DNA from: Streptomyces diastatochromogenes
GTDB taxonomy: Bacteria; Actinomycetota; Actinomycetes; Streptomycetales; Streptomycetaceae
Assembly: GCA_001550305.1 (NCBI GenBank)
Contig: LRTP01001046.1
Location: 1 to 34,572, forward strand
DNA length: 34,572 nucleotides
Direction of reading: 5' to 3'
Shown here: positions 24,335 through 32,359 of the stretch, piece after piece
How positions within the stretch are numbered: position 1 is the stretch's first letter
How the letters are laid out: each line of letters begins with the position of its first letter
Position numbers and translations under genes: made by a program
The notes under the pieces: generated by a model
Database searches by the model: none
What the model saw: only the letters and a program-made list of their open reading frames with translations
Told to the model about the DNA's origin: nothing

Positions 24335-25198
24335 TCACTCCGGCTGGTGCTCGGGCCCCCCGAAGTCCGGGCTGGTGAAGTCCGGGCTGGTGAAGCTCGG
24401 GCGCGGGCCGGCCGCGGGTCCGCCGTCGGGGCTGCTGAACCCCGGCCGGTTGTAGCCGAGGTGCGGCATGCGGCCGGTGGTCGGTGTCGGTGACGGACGG
24501 GTCAGTGCCGCCGAGCCCGGATCGGAGAGGGCCTCCCGGAGGAACGGCATGATGCCGCGTTCCAGCAGGGCCTCGCGCCAGGCTTCCCTGGCCCGGGCCA
24601 CGTCCGCGTTGAGCTCGCCGGGCGCTCCGGCCTGGAGCGAGGACGAGCCGTTGCGCAGAGCGGTGAGCAGCAGCCCGACCGCGGCGACCAGGATCGCGGC
24701 CGCCGTGACCGCACCGAAGACCCACCCGGTGGTCAGCAGGGTCTGGGCGAACGCCAGCTCGGGGGTGAGGACCTTCAGGATGAATCCCACGAGCAGGAAG
24801 ATCGCCGCGGCTGTTCCGGCGAGGACGGGCGCGAGCACCGCGACGACGGCGATCGCCCCGGCTCCGGCGGTCTCGGTGACCTCGCCCATGGTGGCGGCGA
24901 GCCCCATCGCGGTCGCGCCGGGCTCCGCGGAGCCGGCGACTTCGCTCACGGTTGGGGTGGACGGCGCCGGGCGGCGCAGTTCCTCGCGGACCTTCACGTA
25001 GTGCGCGTACTCGGTCGCCGCGGCCGCCGTGATGAGTGCGGTGGCGTTGAGCGCCATGGTGCGCAGCTGTTCGGCATTGAGCCGCTGGCCGACAGCGGCG
25101 AGTTCCGGGCGGTGTGGGGCGGAGCGCAGCGCCTCATCGAGGATCCGCTCGTATTCCTGGCGGTCCTCGCTCAGCAGGTGCTGCGGAACGCTGTTCAT
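24335..25198 (-). CDS. Two-helix membrane protein of unknown function
   Basis: This 287-residue protein begins MNSVPQHLLSEDRQEYERIL. It has an N-terminal soluble helical part rich in charged residues, two hydrophobic segments at about 130-160 and 170-195, then a soluble region and a disordered C-tail. The tail has repeated FTSPDF units and ends in GGPEHQPE. I recognise no catalytic motif. The ATG at 25198 has GGGGG about seven bases upstream; the ATG at 25204 would add two residues. The gene is alone on the minus strand between the convergent TerD-VWA gene and the metallophosphatase gene. Confidence 0.8.
   Translation of the reverse strand: MNSVPQHLLSEDRQEYERILDEALRSAPHRPELAAVGQRLNAEQLRTMALNATALITAAAATEYAHYVKVREELRRPAPSTPTVSEVAGSAEPGATAMGLAATMGEVTETAGAGAIAVVAVLAPVLAGTAAAIFLLVGFILKVLTPELAFAQTLLTTGWVFGAVTAAAILVAAVGLLLTALRNGSSSLQAGAPGELNADVARAREAWREALLERGIMPFLREALSDPGSAALTRPSPTPTTGRMPHLGYNRPGFSSPDGGPAAGPRPSFTSPDFTSPDFGGPEHQPE
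24363..24392 (-). repeat. 15-bp tandem repeat in the C-terminal tail
   Basis: AAGTCCGGGCTGGTG occurs twice in tandem (24363-24377, 24378-24392), with a partial third copy after it. It encodes the FTSPD-FTSPD repeat near the C-terminus of the membrane protein. Five-residue units keep the frame, so copy number may vary between strains. Confidence 0.7.
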
Positions 25199-25385
25199 GT
25201 GCATCCCCCGATGCTCCGTAGGGCTGGTGGCTCGCACGCTGACGAGCCGTCGGGCAGAAACGGAGGGGAGCCTGCTACGGATAAGCCGATGGTAGAGCGG
25301 TGACGGCACGCCGTGACAGGGGGTTTCCAGAAATTGCCCCCTGGCCAGCGCTGTCCTTCCTGGGGGACGTCTGCCCGAAGAACCC

Positions 25386-26456
25386 TCAGCTATCCAGGGG
25401 CAGTTGCTGGACCAGCAGTTTTCCGGCCATGGTCACTCCGCCGTCCATCGCGATGGCCAGTCCGTCGGCGTAAAGATGCGGTCCCTCGACCACGGGGCCC
25501 GCGGCGTCCTCGCCGTCCTCCGAGCCGACCTCGCCCAGGAGATACGGGATGGGGCTGTGGCCGTGGACGACACGGGTGCCGCCGTAGGTGTCCAGCAGGG
25601 ACAGCGCCGCCTCGGCACCGCCTTCGTCGCGGAAGGCGAAGCGTCTGGTGAACTTCCGGAAGAGGTCCCAGCACTCGTCCGCGTCGTTGCGCGTGAGGGT
25701 TTCGCGGATGGTGTCGTTGACCGCCTCGATCGAGTCGCCGTAGTCGAGGTAGGCGGTGGTGTCGGAGTGCACGAGGAGGTGCCCGTCGACCTGCTCCATG
25801 GCGTCCAGGCGGGCCATCCACTGCAGGTGGTGGTCCTGGAGGCGGTCCATGTCGGTCTTCTGGCCGCCGTTGAGCAGCCACGCGGCCTGGAAGGTGGCGG
25901 TACCCGCGCCGGAGTTGACGGGGGTGTCGCCGAACCGCTTGGCGCCGAGCAGCAGCAGCTCGTGGTTGCCCATGAGCGCCTTGCAGTAGCCGCCGACCGC
26001 GGCAGCCTCGGCGGACAGCCGCATCACGAGGTCGATCACACCGATGCCGTCGGGGCCGCGGTCGGTGAAGTCGCCGAGGAACCACAGGCGCGCGGTCCCG
26101 GCGGACCAGTTGCCCGCGGCGTCGAGGAGGCCCTGCTCCTGGAGCGCGGCGACCAGCTGGTCGAGGTAGCCGTGCACGTCGCCCACGACGTACAGCGGAC
26201 CCGGCCCGTCGGCGGGCTGGGGGGCCGCCACGGCGGCGGGGTCCATGACGACCTGCACCGTGTCGCCCCGGTTGATGACGGGCAGGTCGCGCCGGGTGGG
26301 CGTGTAGCCCTCGGGCTCCTCGCCGACTCCGGCCGCCTCGCCGGGAGCTGCGCTCGGCGGGTACGGACCGGTCTCGTGGATGTACGCGGGCACCCGGAAG
26401 TCGCGCAACGTCTCCGTCCGCACCGCCTCGGGTCCCTGACCGGCCCCCTGAGTCAT
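25386..26456 (-). CDS. PPP-type metallophosphoesterase
   Basis: The 356-residue protein has the two-metal motifs of the PPP/calcineurin-like superfamily in order: GDVHG (92-96), GDFTDRG (128-134), GNHE (163-166), a later HSD-type His and HGH in the VVHGHSPIP region. Such enzymes are Ser/Thr protein phosphatases or ApaH-like dinucleoside tetraphosphatases. The GDVHG/GDFTDRG/GNHE set fits both, and the substrate is unknown. The first ~85 residues are extra and look disordered. The start at ATG 26456 is supported by GGAGGGG five bases upstream; a longer frame to 26540 is not. It is not clearly in an operon. Confidence 0.9.
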   Translation of the reverse strand: MTQGAGQGPEAVRTETLRDFRVPAYIHETGPYPPSAAPGEAAGVGEEPEGYTPTRRDLPVINRGDTVQVVMDPAAVAAPQPADGPGPLYVVGDVHGYLDQLVAALQEQGLLDAAGNWSAGTARLWFLGDFTDRGPDGIGVIDLVMRLSAEAAAVGGYCKALMGNHELLLLGAKRFGDTPVNSGAGTATFQAAWLLNGGQKTDMDRLQDHHLQWMARLDAMEQVDGHLLVHSDTTAYLDYGDSIEAVNDTIRETLTRNDADECWDLFRKFTRRFAFRDEGGAEAALSLLDTYGGTRVVHGHSPIPYLLGEVGSEDGEDAAGPVVEGPHLYADGLAIAMDGGVTMAGKLLVQQLPLDS

Positions 26457-26624
26457 CGACCCCTCCACCACCATCGCGCCGCATCTGCACCGGATCGGAC
26501 TGCCTGGTCGCAGCGGCCCGCGGTGTCGTGGGCCCATCATAGGAATGCGGATCGCGCCATGTGATGACCCAGGGGTGGTGAATCGGAGCAGGAGCCCTGT
26601 TCGCCACGGTTTTCGCCCGAATTG

Positions 26625-26654
26625 GGCGGGGCTTTCCCTGGTGGATGCCCCGCC
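26625..26654 (-). terminator. Likely terminator after the LacI-family gene
   Basis: GGCGGGGC (26625-26632) pairs perfectly with GCCCCGCC (26647-26654) around a 14-base loop. It lies 61 bp past the LacI-family stop on the minus strand. There is no U-tract, so confidence is moderate. Confidence 0.55.
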
Positions 26655-26715
26655 GCCGACATGACGGACGTCAACCTCAGCGTACGCCGGGCCACTCCTC
26701 CCCGGGGGTCCCGGA

Positions 26716-27828
26716 CTACCCCTTCTCGGGTGACCGGGGCGGGCTGACCGTCGTACGAGGTGGACGCCGCTCGGAGGAGGTACGCACGATCAGCTCCGTC
26801 GGTATGACCTGTTCGACGGGTTGGTCGGTTTCCGCTCCCTCGATGGCGTCGATGAGGAGCTGGACGACGGCGGTGCCGATGCGGCGGGGTTTGAGCGAGA
26901 GGGTGGTGATGGGCGGCTCGGTGCTGGCGTAGACGGTGGACTCGCTGCAGCAGACCAGCAGCAGGTCGTCCGGGACGCGCAGTCCGTAGCGCCGGGCCGC
27001 GGCCAGCAGATCGGTGCCGTTGGGGTCGAAGAGGCCGTAGACCGCGTCGGGGCGGTCGGGCCGGGCCAGCAGCCGGTCCGCGGCGACGGCGCCCGCACAC
27101 GGGTCGTGGGCCGGGTAGGCCTCGTACACCGGATCCTGTCCGACCCGCTCGCACCAGTGCAGGTACGCGGTGGTGGAGAGGTGGGTATAGGTGTCGGTGG
27201 AGGTGCCGGTGAGGAGGCCGATGCGGCGGGCGCCGGCGTCGGCGAGGTGGTCGAGGATGCCCAGGACGGCGGCTTCGTGGTCGTTGTCGACCCAGGCGGT
27301 GACGGGCAGGGTGCCGGCGGGGCGGCCGTCGGAGACGACGGGTAAGCCCTGACGGACGAGTTCGCTGACCACGGGGTCCTGGTCGGAGGGGTCGATGACG
27401 ACGGTTCCGTCGAGGGCGACGTTGGACCAGACGTCGTGGCGTGAGGTGGCGGGGAGGATGACCAGGGCGTAGCCGCGGGCGAGTGCGGCGGAGGTGGCGG
27501 CTCTGGCCATCTCGGCGAAGTAGGCGAATTCGGTGAAGGTGAAAGGTTCATCCCCGTAGGTGGTCACGGTCAGGCCGATGAGGCCGGACTTGCCGGTACG
27601 GAGGGTGCGGGCGGCGGCCGACGGGCGATAGCCCAGCCGGTCGGCGACTTCGCGGACGTGGCGTCGGGTGGCGTCCGGGAGCCGGCCCTTGCCGTTGAGG
27701 GCGTCGGAGACGGTTGTGATCGAGACGCCTGCGGCCGCGGCGACGTCTCTGATTCCCGCCCGGCCCGGTCGACCGCTTCGGCGGGTAGTCTCCGCCCGGC
27801 TCACCTGGTGCTTCCCTGCTGCTGTCAT
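26716..27828 (-). CDS. LacI-family transcriptional regulator
   Basis: The 370-residue protein has the LacI helix-turn-helix near residues 24-70 (IRDVAAAAGVSITTVSDALNG, then PDATRRHV and LGYRPSAAARTLR) with the hinge helix. A periplasmic-binding-protein-like sensor domain follows, which usually binds a sugar or nucleoside. The N-terminal 23 residues are basic and disordered. The ligand and targets are unknown; no sugar transporter is adjacent. The ATG at 27828 has no Shine-Dalgarno; TACTAT at -15 to -10 may drive a near-leaderless message. The open frame runs far upstream without a stop because of GC bias, antisense to hisC. Confidence 0.92.
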   Translation of the reverse strand: MTAAGKHQVSRAETTRRSGRPGRAGIRDVAAAAGVSITTVSDALNGKGRLPDATRRHVREVADRLGYRPSAAARTLRTGKSGLIGLTVTTYGDEPFTFTEFAYFAEMARAATSAALARGYALVILPATSRHDVWSNVALDGTVVIDPSDQDPVVSELVRQGLPVVSDGRPAGTLPVTAWVDNDHEAAVLGILDHLADAGARRIGLLTGTSTDTYTHLSTTAYLHWCERVGQDPVYEAYPAHDPCAGAVAADRLLARPDRPDAVYGLFDPNGTDLLAAARRYGLRVPDDLLLVCCSESTVYASTEPPITTLSLKPRRIGTAVVQLLIDAIEGAETDQPVEQVIPTELIVRTSSERRPPRTTVSPPRSPEKG

Positions 27829-28317
27829 GGCGAGCCGATAGTAGGGCTCATGCGGTGGGGTAGTGCGGACGCATATGCACGCGTTGACAGGCACGTTTCT
27901 GCATGATCGAAACGTCCCTACTCCCTTTGAAACCAAGTCAGTTAAACGATCCAATGGCAGTACGTGACGCGTCGGCGCGCATGGGCCTGCCAAGTGGGTC
28001 ATGTTTCGAAGAGGTCTCAACTCACCTGCACGGGTGATGCGCGCTACGGCGTGAGCCACCAGCGCACAGCCTTGAAGGCAACGCGCCCCCCGATTCGTAC
28101 GCCTTCGTACGAGGATGACCGCGGAGTTCGCACGGAGACGGTCGCCGGGGAGTATGACGATGATCACCAAGGCGTACGCGGCGGGTCGTCGGCCCGGGCC
28201 GGGGGCGTCGCATGGTTGTCCCCGGCCCATTCGCAGCGGCGCCGAATCCTCATAAGGTGAGAAGCATTGGTAGCCGGTGGTGGTCATGAACCAGCGGTGG
28301 TCGCGAGGAGGACTGCG
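27829..28317. other. Intergenic region between the LacI-family and aminotransferase genes
   Basis: No gene is supported in these 489 bp. They contain ACGTTTC (27893-27899) with GAAACGT (27909-27915), a likely LacI-type operator, beside TTGACA (27884-27889) and the palindrome GCATATGC (27871-27878). Two hairpins follow: TCGTACG/CGTACGA (28095-28112, four-base loop) and GGGCCGGGG (28196-28204) with CCCCGGCCC (28220-28228). The region near 27900-27960 is A/T-rich for this genome. Confidence 0.55.
28230..28258 (+). promoter_or_regulatory. Possible promoter of the aminotransferase gene
   Basis: TTCGCA (28230-28235) and TAAGGT (28253-28258) are 17 bp apart, 60 bp before the GTG start. They sit directly after the GGGCCGGGG hairpin. 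Confidence 0.4.
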
Positions 28318-29394
28318 GTGAGCGAGACGAGCCCCAAGCTGCGTGCCGAGCTGGAGGGTATCCCCACCTACAAGCCGGGCAAGCCCGCCGCGGCCGGCGC
28401 GGTGGCGTACAAGCTGTCCTCCAACGAGAACCCCTACCCACCGCTGCCCGGGGTGATGGAGAGCGTGACCGCCGCGGCCGGTACGTTCAACCGCTACCCG
28501 GACATGGCGTGCACCGGACTGATGAGCGAGCTGTCGGACCGCTTCGGGGTCCCCCTCTCGCACCTGGCGACCGGCACCGGTTCGGTCGGGGTGGCCCAGC
28601 AGCTGCTGCAGGCGACCAGCGGACCGGGCGACGAGGTGATCTACGCCTGGCGGTCCTTCGAGGCGTACCCGATCATCACGCAGATCAGCGGGGCGACCTC
28701 GGTACGGGTGCCGCTGACCTCGGACGAGGTGCACGACCTGGACGCCATGGCCGACGCGATCACCGACAGAACGCGGCTGATTTTCGTCTGCAACCCGAAC
28801 AACCCGACCGGCACCGTGGTGCGCCGGGCCGAGCTGGAGCGATTCCTCGACCGGGTGCCTGGCGATGTCCTGGTGGTCCTGGACGAGGCGTACCGCGAGT
28901 TCATCCGGGACGTCGAGGTGCCGGACGGCGTTTCGATCTACCGTGACCGTCCCAACGTCTGTGTGCTGCGCACCTTCTCCAAGGCGTACGGGCTCGCGGG
29001 CCTGAGGGTCGGTTTCGCGATCGCGCACGAGCCGGTGGCCGCGGCGCTGCGCAAGACGGCGGTGCCCTTCGGCGTGAGCCAGCTCGCCCAGGACGCGGCG
29101 GTCGCCTCGCTGCGCGCCGAGGACGAACTGCTCGGCCGGGTCGGCGCGCTGGTGTGCGAGCGCAACCGCGTGGTCGAGGCGTTGCGCGGTCAGGGCTGGA
29201 CGGTGCCCGAGACGCAGGCCAACTTCGTGTGGCTCAGGCTGGGGGAGCGCACGCTCGAGTTCGCCGCCCACTGCGAGCAGGCCGGGGTCGTCGTGCGGCC
29301 CTTCGCCGGGGAAGGGGTGCGCGTGACGATCGGCGAGACCGAGGCGAACGACATCTTCCTCAAGGCGACCGAGGGGTTCCGCGAGCAGCTCTGA
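28318..29394 (+). CDS. hisC: Histidinol-phosphate / aromatic aminotransferase (HisC-like)
   Basis: The 358-residue enzyme is a fold-type I PLP aminotransferase of the HisC group. [10 protein letters not shown] is at about 33-42, the cofactor motif NPNNPTG mid-protein, LDEAYREF next, and the Schiff-base Lys222 in [14 protein letters not shown]. It could transaminate histidinol phosphate in histidine synthesis or aromatic keto acids; being outside a his operon it is probably the second copy (HisC2/Pat type). The GTG at 28318 follows GAGGAGGA by about five bases. A strong terminator follows, so it is monocistronic and separate from the cyd genes. Confidence 0.9.
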   Translation: MSETSPKLRAELEGIPTYKPGKPAAAGAVAYKLSSNENPYPPLPGVMESVTAAAGTFNRYPDMACTGLMSELSDRFGVPLSHLATGTGSVGVAQQLLQATSGPGDEVIYAWRSFEAYPIITQISGATSVRVPLTSDEVHDLDAMADAITDRTRLIFVCNPNNPTGTVVRRAELERFLDRVPGDVLVVLDEAYREFIRDVEVPDGVSIYRDRPNVCVLRTFSKAYGLAGLRVGFAIAHEPVAAALRKTAVPFGVSQLAQDAAVASLRAEDELLGRVGALVCERNRVVEALRGQGWTVPETQANFVWLRLGERTLEFAAHCEQAGVVVRPFAGEGVRVTIGETEANDIFLKATEGFREQL

Positions 29395-29426
29395 CGTCAC
29401 ATCCCCTCCGACGTCGCATCCCCGCT

Positions 29427-29476
29427 GACAACCCCGCTGCTTCCGTGCCTCGCGGCGCCGGAGCAGCGGGGTTGTC
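29427..29476 (+). terminator. Strong terminator after the aminotransferase gene
   Basis: A perfect 15-bp stem pairs GACAACCCCGCTGCT (29427-29441) with AGCAGCGGGGTTGTC (29462-29476) around a 20-base loop. It separates the aminotransferase gene from the cyd operon. Confidence 0.88.
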
Positions 29477-29482
29477 GTCGTC

Positions 29483-29526
29483 GGTCCGGAGGACACCGTG
29501 GTGTGGTCCGGAGGACACCTTGGTGT
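29483..29526 (+). repeat. 22-bp tandem repeat upstream of cydA
   Basis: Two copies of a 22-bp unit starting GGTCCGGAGGACACC lie head to tail (29483-29504, 29505-29526) with one difference. Each holds a small dyad ACACC-N2-GGTGT. They sit between the terminator and the cyd promoter region and could bind a regulator. Confidence 0.72.
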
Positions 29527-29608
29527 GTTCGAGACCTTCCGAGGGGTTGACGCAAAGGGGGACCCCCCTTCGATGGTCGAAAGCCGGTGCGTCATAATTG
29601 CTTGTGAA

Positions 29609-29624
29609 TGTGAACGCGTTCACA
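29609..29624. promoter_or_regulatory. Rex operator (ROP) controlling the cyd genes
   Basis: TGTGAACGCGTTCACA is a perfect 16-bp palindrome, the consensus operator of the redox repressor Rex. A further half-site CTTGTGAA (29601-29608) adjoins it. Rex senses the NADH/NAD+ ratio and lifts repression when oxygen is low. CATAAT at 29593-29598 just upstream could be the -10 of a promoter blocked by Rex. Rex control of cyd genes is established in S. coelicolor. Confidence 0.93.
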
Positions 29625-29708
29625 AGCGTGTCCCGGTTGTCCCGTGATGTATGTAGCAAAAGGGGCAAACTGCCGCTGTAACCACGGCGGCGTAAGGAGA
29701 CTGACGAC

Positions 29709-31226
29709 GTGGAACTGGCTTTGGCACCGGAGACTCTGGCTCGGTGGCAGTTCGGCATCACCACCGTCTACCACTTCCTTTTCGTCCCGCTGACGATCTC
29801 GCTCGCCGCTCTCACGGCGATTCTGGAGACCGCCTGGGTGCGGACGGGCAAGGAGCACTACCTCAGGGCGACCAAGTTCTGGGGAAAGCTGTTCCTGATC
29901 AACATCGCCATGGGTGTCGTGACCGGCATCGTGCAGGAGTTCCAGTTCGGCATGAACTGGTCCGACTACTCGCGCTTCGTCGGTGACGTGTTCGGTGCCC
30001 CGCTTGCCTTCGAGGCCCTGATCGCCTTCTTCTTCGAGTCCACCTTCATCGGGCTGTGGATCTTCGGCTGGGACAAGCTGCCGAAGAAGGTGCACCTCGC
30101 GTGTATCTGGGTGGTCTCCATCGGCACGATCCTGTCGGCCTACTTCATCATGGCGGCCAACTCCTTCATGCAGCATCCGGTCGGCTACCGGCTGGTGAAG
30201 AAGGCGGACGGCACGATGCGCGCCGAGCTGACCGACTTCCCCAAGGTGCTCTTCCAGGAGACGGCGCTCGTCAACTTCTGGCATGTGATCAGCGCGTCCA
30301 TCCTGGTCGGCGGCGCCTTCATGACCGGCATCGCCGTCTTCCACCTGCGCAAGAAGCGGCATGTCCGCACCATGCGGATGTCGCTGCGGCTCGGCCTGGT
30401 CACCGCGCTGGTCGGCACGCTCCTCACCGTCGTCAGCGCCGACACCCTCGGCAAGGTGATGTACGAGCAGCAGCCGATGAAGATGTCGGCCGCCGAAGCC
30501 CTGTGGGACTCGCAGCAGCCCGCGCCCTTCTCGCTCTTCGCGTACGGCGATGTCGCCAAGGGGCACAACACCGTCGCCATCGAGATCCCGGGGATACTCT
30601 CCTTCCTCGCCAAGAACGACTTCAACGCCAAGATCCCCGGCATCAACGACATCAACAAGTCCGAACAGGAGAAGTTCGGGCCCGGTGACTACCGGCCCAA
30701 CATCCCCACCGCCTACTGGGCGTACCGCTGGATGATCGGCTTCGGTGGGGTCTCGATGGCCCTGTGCACCGCCGGCCTCTGGCTGACCAGGCGGAAGTTC
30801 TGGCTGGCGCCGGAACACCGCACCGGGGACGAGGACGTCCCGAAGCTCATGCTCACCAAGAACATGGAGCTGACGCCGAAGCTCGGCATCTGGTGGTGGC
30901 GGCTGTCCCAGTGGACGTTGATCTTCCCGCTCATCGGCATCTCCTGGGGCTGGATCTTCACCGAGACGGGGCGTCAGCCCTGGGTGGTGTACGGCCTGTT
31001 GAGGACCAGGGACGCGGTCTCGCCCGGGGTCTCACAGGCGGAGGTGCTGACCTCGCTGATCGTGTTCACCCTCATCTACGCGATCCTCGCCGTCATCGAG
31101 GTGAAGCTGATGCTCAAGTACGTGAAGCAGGGTCCGCCGGAGCTCACCGAGGCCGACCTCAACCCGCCCACCAAGATCGGCGGCGACCCCCATGACGCCG
31201 ACAAGCCGATGGCCTTCTCCTACTAG
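29709..31226 (+). CDS. cydA: Cytochrome bd oxidase subunit I
   Basis: The 505-residue membrane protein carries the hemes of cytochrome bd, the high-affinity quinol oxidase used at low oxygen. His22 (TTVYHFLFVP) matches the heme ligand His19 of E. coli, and Glu102 and Glu110 in FEALIAFFFEST match Glu99/Glu107 near heme d. NFWHVISAS carries the other axial His region. It has about nine helices and a short Q-loop type, as in most Gram-positive CydA. The start is a GTG at 29709, about nine bases after AAGGAGA. It is first in cydA-cydB-cydDC, under the Rex operator 85 bp upstream. Confidence 0.96.
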   Translation: MELALAPETLARWQFGITTVYHFLFVPLTISLAALTAILETAWVRTGKEHYLRATKFWGKLFLINIAMGVVTGIVQEFQFGMNWSDYSRFVGDVFGAPLAFEALIAFFFESTFIGLWIFGWDKLPKKVHLACIWVVSIGTILSAYFIMAANSFMQHPVGYRLVKKADGTMRAELTDFPKVLFQETALVNFWHVISASILVGGAFMTGIAVFHLRKKRHVRTMRMSLRLGLVTALVGTLLTVVSADTLGKVMYEQQPMKMSAAEALWDSQQPAPFSLFAYGDVAKGHNTVAIEIPGILSFLAKNDFNAKIPGINDINKSEQEKFGPGDYRPNIPTAYWAYRWMIGFGGVSMALCTAGLWLTRRKFWLAPEHRTGDEDVPKLMLTKNMELTPKLGIWWWRLSQWTLIFPLIGISWGWIFTETGRQPWVVYGLLRTRDAVSPGVSQAEVLTSLIVFTLIYAILAVIEVKLMLKYVKQGPPELTEADLNPPTKIGGDPHDADKPMAFSY

Positions 31227-31246
31227 GCCCAGGGAGCTGCTGAGTC

Positions 31247-32254
31247 ATGGAACTCCACGACGTCTGGTTCGTCATCATCGCGGTCCTGTGGACCGGCTAC
31301 TTCTTCCTGGAGGGCTTCGACTTCGGGGTCGGCGTCCTCACCAAGCTGCTGGCCCGCGACCGCACCGAGAAGCGGGTCCTCATCAACACCATCGGACCCG
31401 TCTGGGACGGCAACGAGGTGTGGCTGCTCTCGGCGGGCGGCGCGACCTTCGCCGCCTTCCCGGAGTGGTACGCCACGCTCTTCTCCGGCTTCTATCTGCC
31501 GCTGCTGCTCATCCTCGTCTGCCTGATCGTGCGCGGAGTCGCCTTCGAGTACCGGGTGAAGCGGCCCGAGGAGAACTGGCAGCGCAACTGGGAGGCGGCG
31601 ATCTTCTGGACCTCGCTCGTCCCCGCGTTCATGTGGGGCGTGGCCTTCGGCAACATCGTGCACGGGGTGAAGATCGACAAGAACTTCGAGTACGTGGGCA
31701 ACTTCGGTGACCTGCTCAACCCGTACGCGCTCCTGGGCGGTCTGGTCACGCTGACGCTGTTCACCTTCCACGGGATCGTGTTCGTGGGGCTCAAGACCGT
31801 CGGGGACATACGGGAGCGGGCGCGCAAGCTCTCGCTCGGGGTCGGGCTGGTGGCCGCCGTGGTGGCACTCGTCTTCCTGATCTGGACCCAGGCCGACAAC
31901 GGCGACGCGAAGTCCCTGGTCGCGTTGATCGTGGCCGTGGTCGCCCTCGTCGCCGCGATCGCGGTGGCCCAGACGGGGCGTGAGGGCTGGGCGTTCGCGC
32001 TGTCGGGGCTCACCATCGTGGCGGCCGTCGCGATGCTCTTCCTGACGCTCTTCCCGAACGTCATGCCGTCCTCGCTCAACCCGGACTGGAGCCTGACGGT
32101 CAGCAACGCCTCGTCGTCTCCTTACACCCTGAGGATCATGACCTGGTGCGCGGGAATCGCCACACCGATGGTTCTGCTCTACCAGTCGTGGACGTACTGG
32201 GTGTTCCGCAAGAGGATCGGTACGCATCACATTGCCGCGGATGTTGCGCACTGA
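31247..32254 (+). CDS. cydB: Cytochrome bd oxidase subunit II
   Basis: The 335-residue membrane protein is normal size for CydB, the heme-free partner of CydA. It opens MELHDVWFVIIAVLWTGYFFLEGFDFGVG, given here only by its hallmark FLEGFDFGVG near residues 22-31, then PVWDGNEVWLL. About eight to nine helices follow. GGGAG precedes the ATG at 31247, 20 bp after the cydA stop, so the two are co-transcribed. After its stop come two parS sites and cydDC. Confidence 0.96.
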   Translation: MELHDVWFVIIAVLWTGYFFLEGFDFGVGVLTKLLARDRTEKRVLINTIGPVWDGNEVWLLSAGGATFAAFPEWYATLFSGFYLPLLLILVCLIVRGVAFEYRVKRPEENWQRNWEAAIFWTSLVPAFMWGVAFGNIVHGVKIDKNFEYVGNFGDLLNPYALLGGLVTLTLFTFHGIVFVGLKTVGDIRERARKLSLGVGLVAAVVALVFLIWTQADNGDAKSLVALIVAVVALVAAIAVAQTGREGWAFALSGLTIVAAVAMLFLTLFPNVMPSSLNPDWSLTVSNASSSPYTLRIMTWCAGIATPMVLLYQSWTYWVFRKRIGTHHIAADVAH

Positions 32255-32309
32255 GCCCGGCCTTATGGGCTGAATCCGACCTCATGGACCAAGTCTGACC
32301 CAAGGGCAT

Positions 32310-32323
32310 GTTTCACGTGAAAC
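32310..32323. promoter_or_regulatory. parS: parS site 7 (perfect, extended palindrome)
   Basis: GTTTCACGTGAAAC lies within a longer 24-bp perfect palindrome (32305-32328, arms beginning GGCAT). It is between cydB and cydDC. The longer dyad could also fold as a hairpin in the cyd transcript. Confidence 0.93.
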
Positions 32324-32345
32324 ATGCCGGATGAGCCAAGGGTGT

Positions 32346-32359
32346 GTTTCACGTGAAAC
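32346..32359. promoter_or_regulatory. parS: parS site 8 (perfect, spanning the cydDC start codon)
   Basis: This perfect GTTTCACGTGAAAC starts 36 bp after the start of site 7. Its central GTG (32353-32355) is the best start codon of cydDC, and its left arm is the spacer behind the AAGGG ribosome site (32338-32342). Confidence 0.93.

Noticed and set aside
27829..28317. A tRNA or small gene in the gap before the aminotransferase
   Set aside because: I found hairpins but no cloverleaf with TTCRANY-like arm, and no small frame with a good ribosome site and plausible codon use.
26716..29595. A 959-codon open frame on the minus strand running from the LacI-family gene through the aminotransferase region
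   Set aside because: It is antisense to a well-supported PLP aminotransferase and has no domain signal beyond the LacI part. It stays open because of the high GC content; the real LacI start is at 27828.
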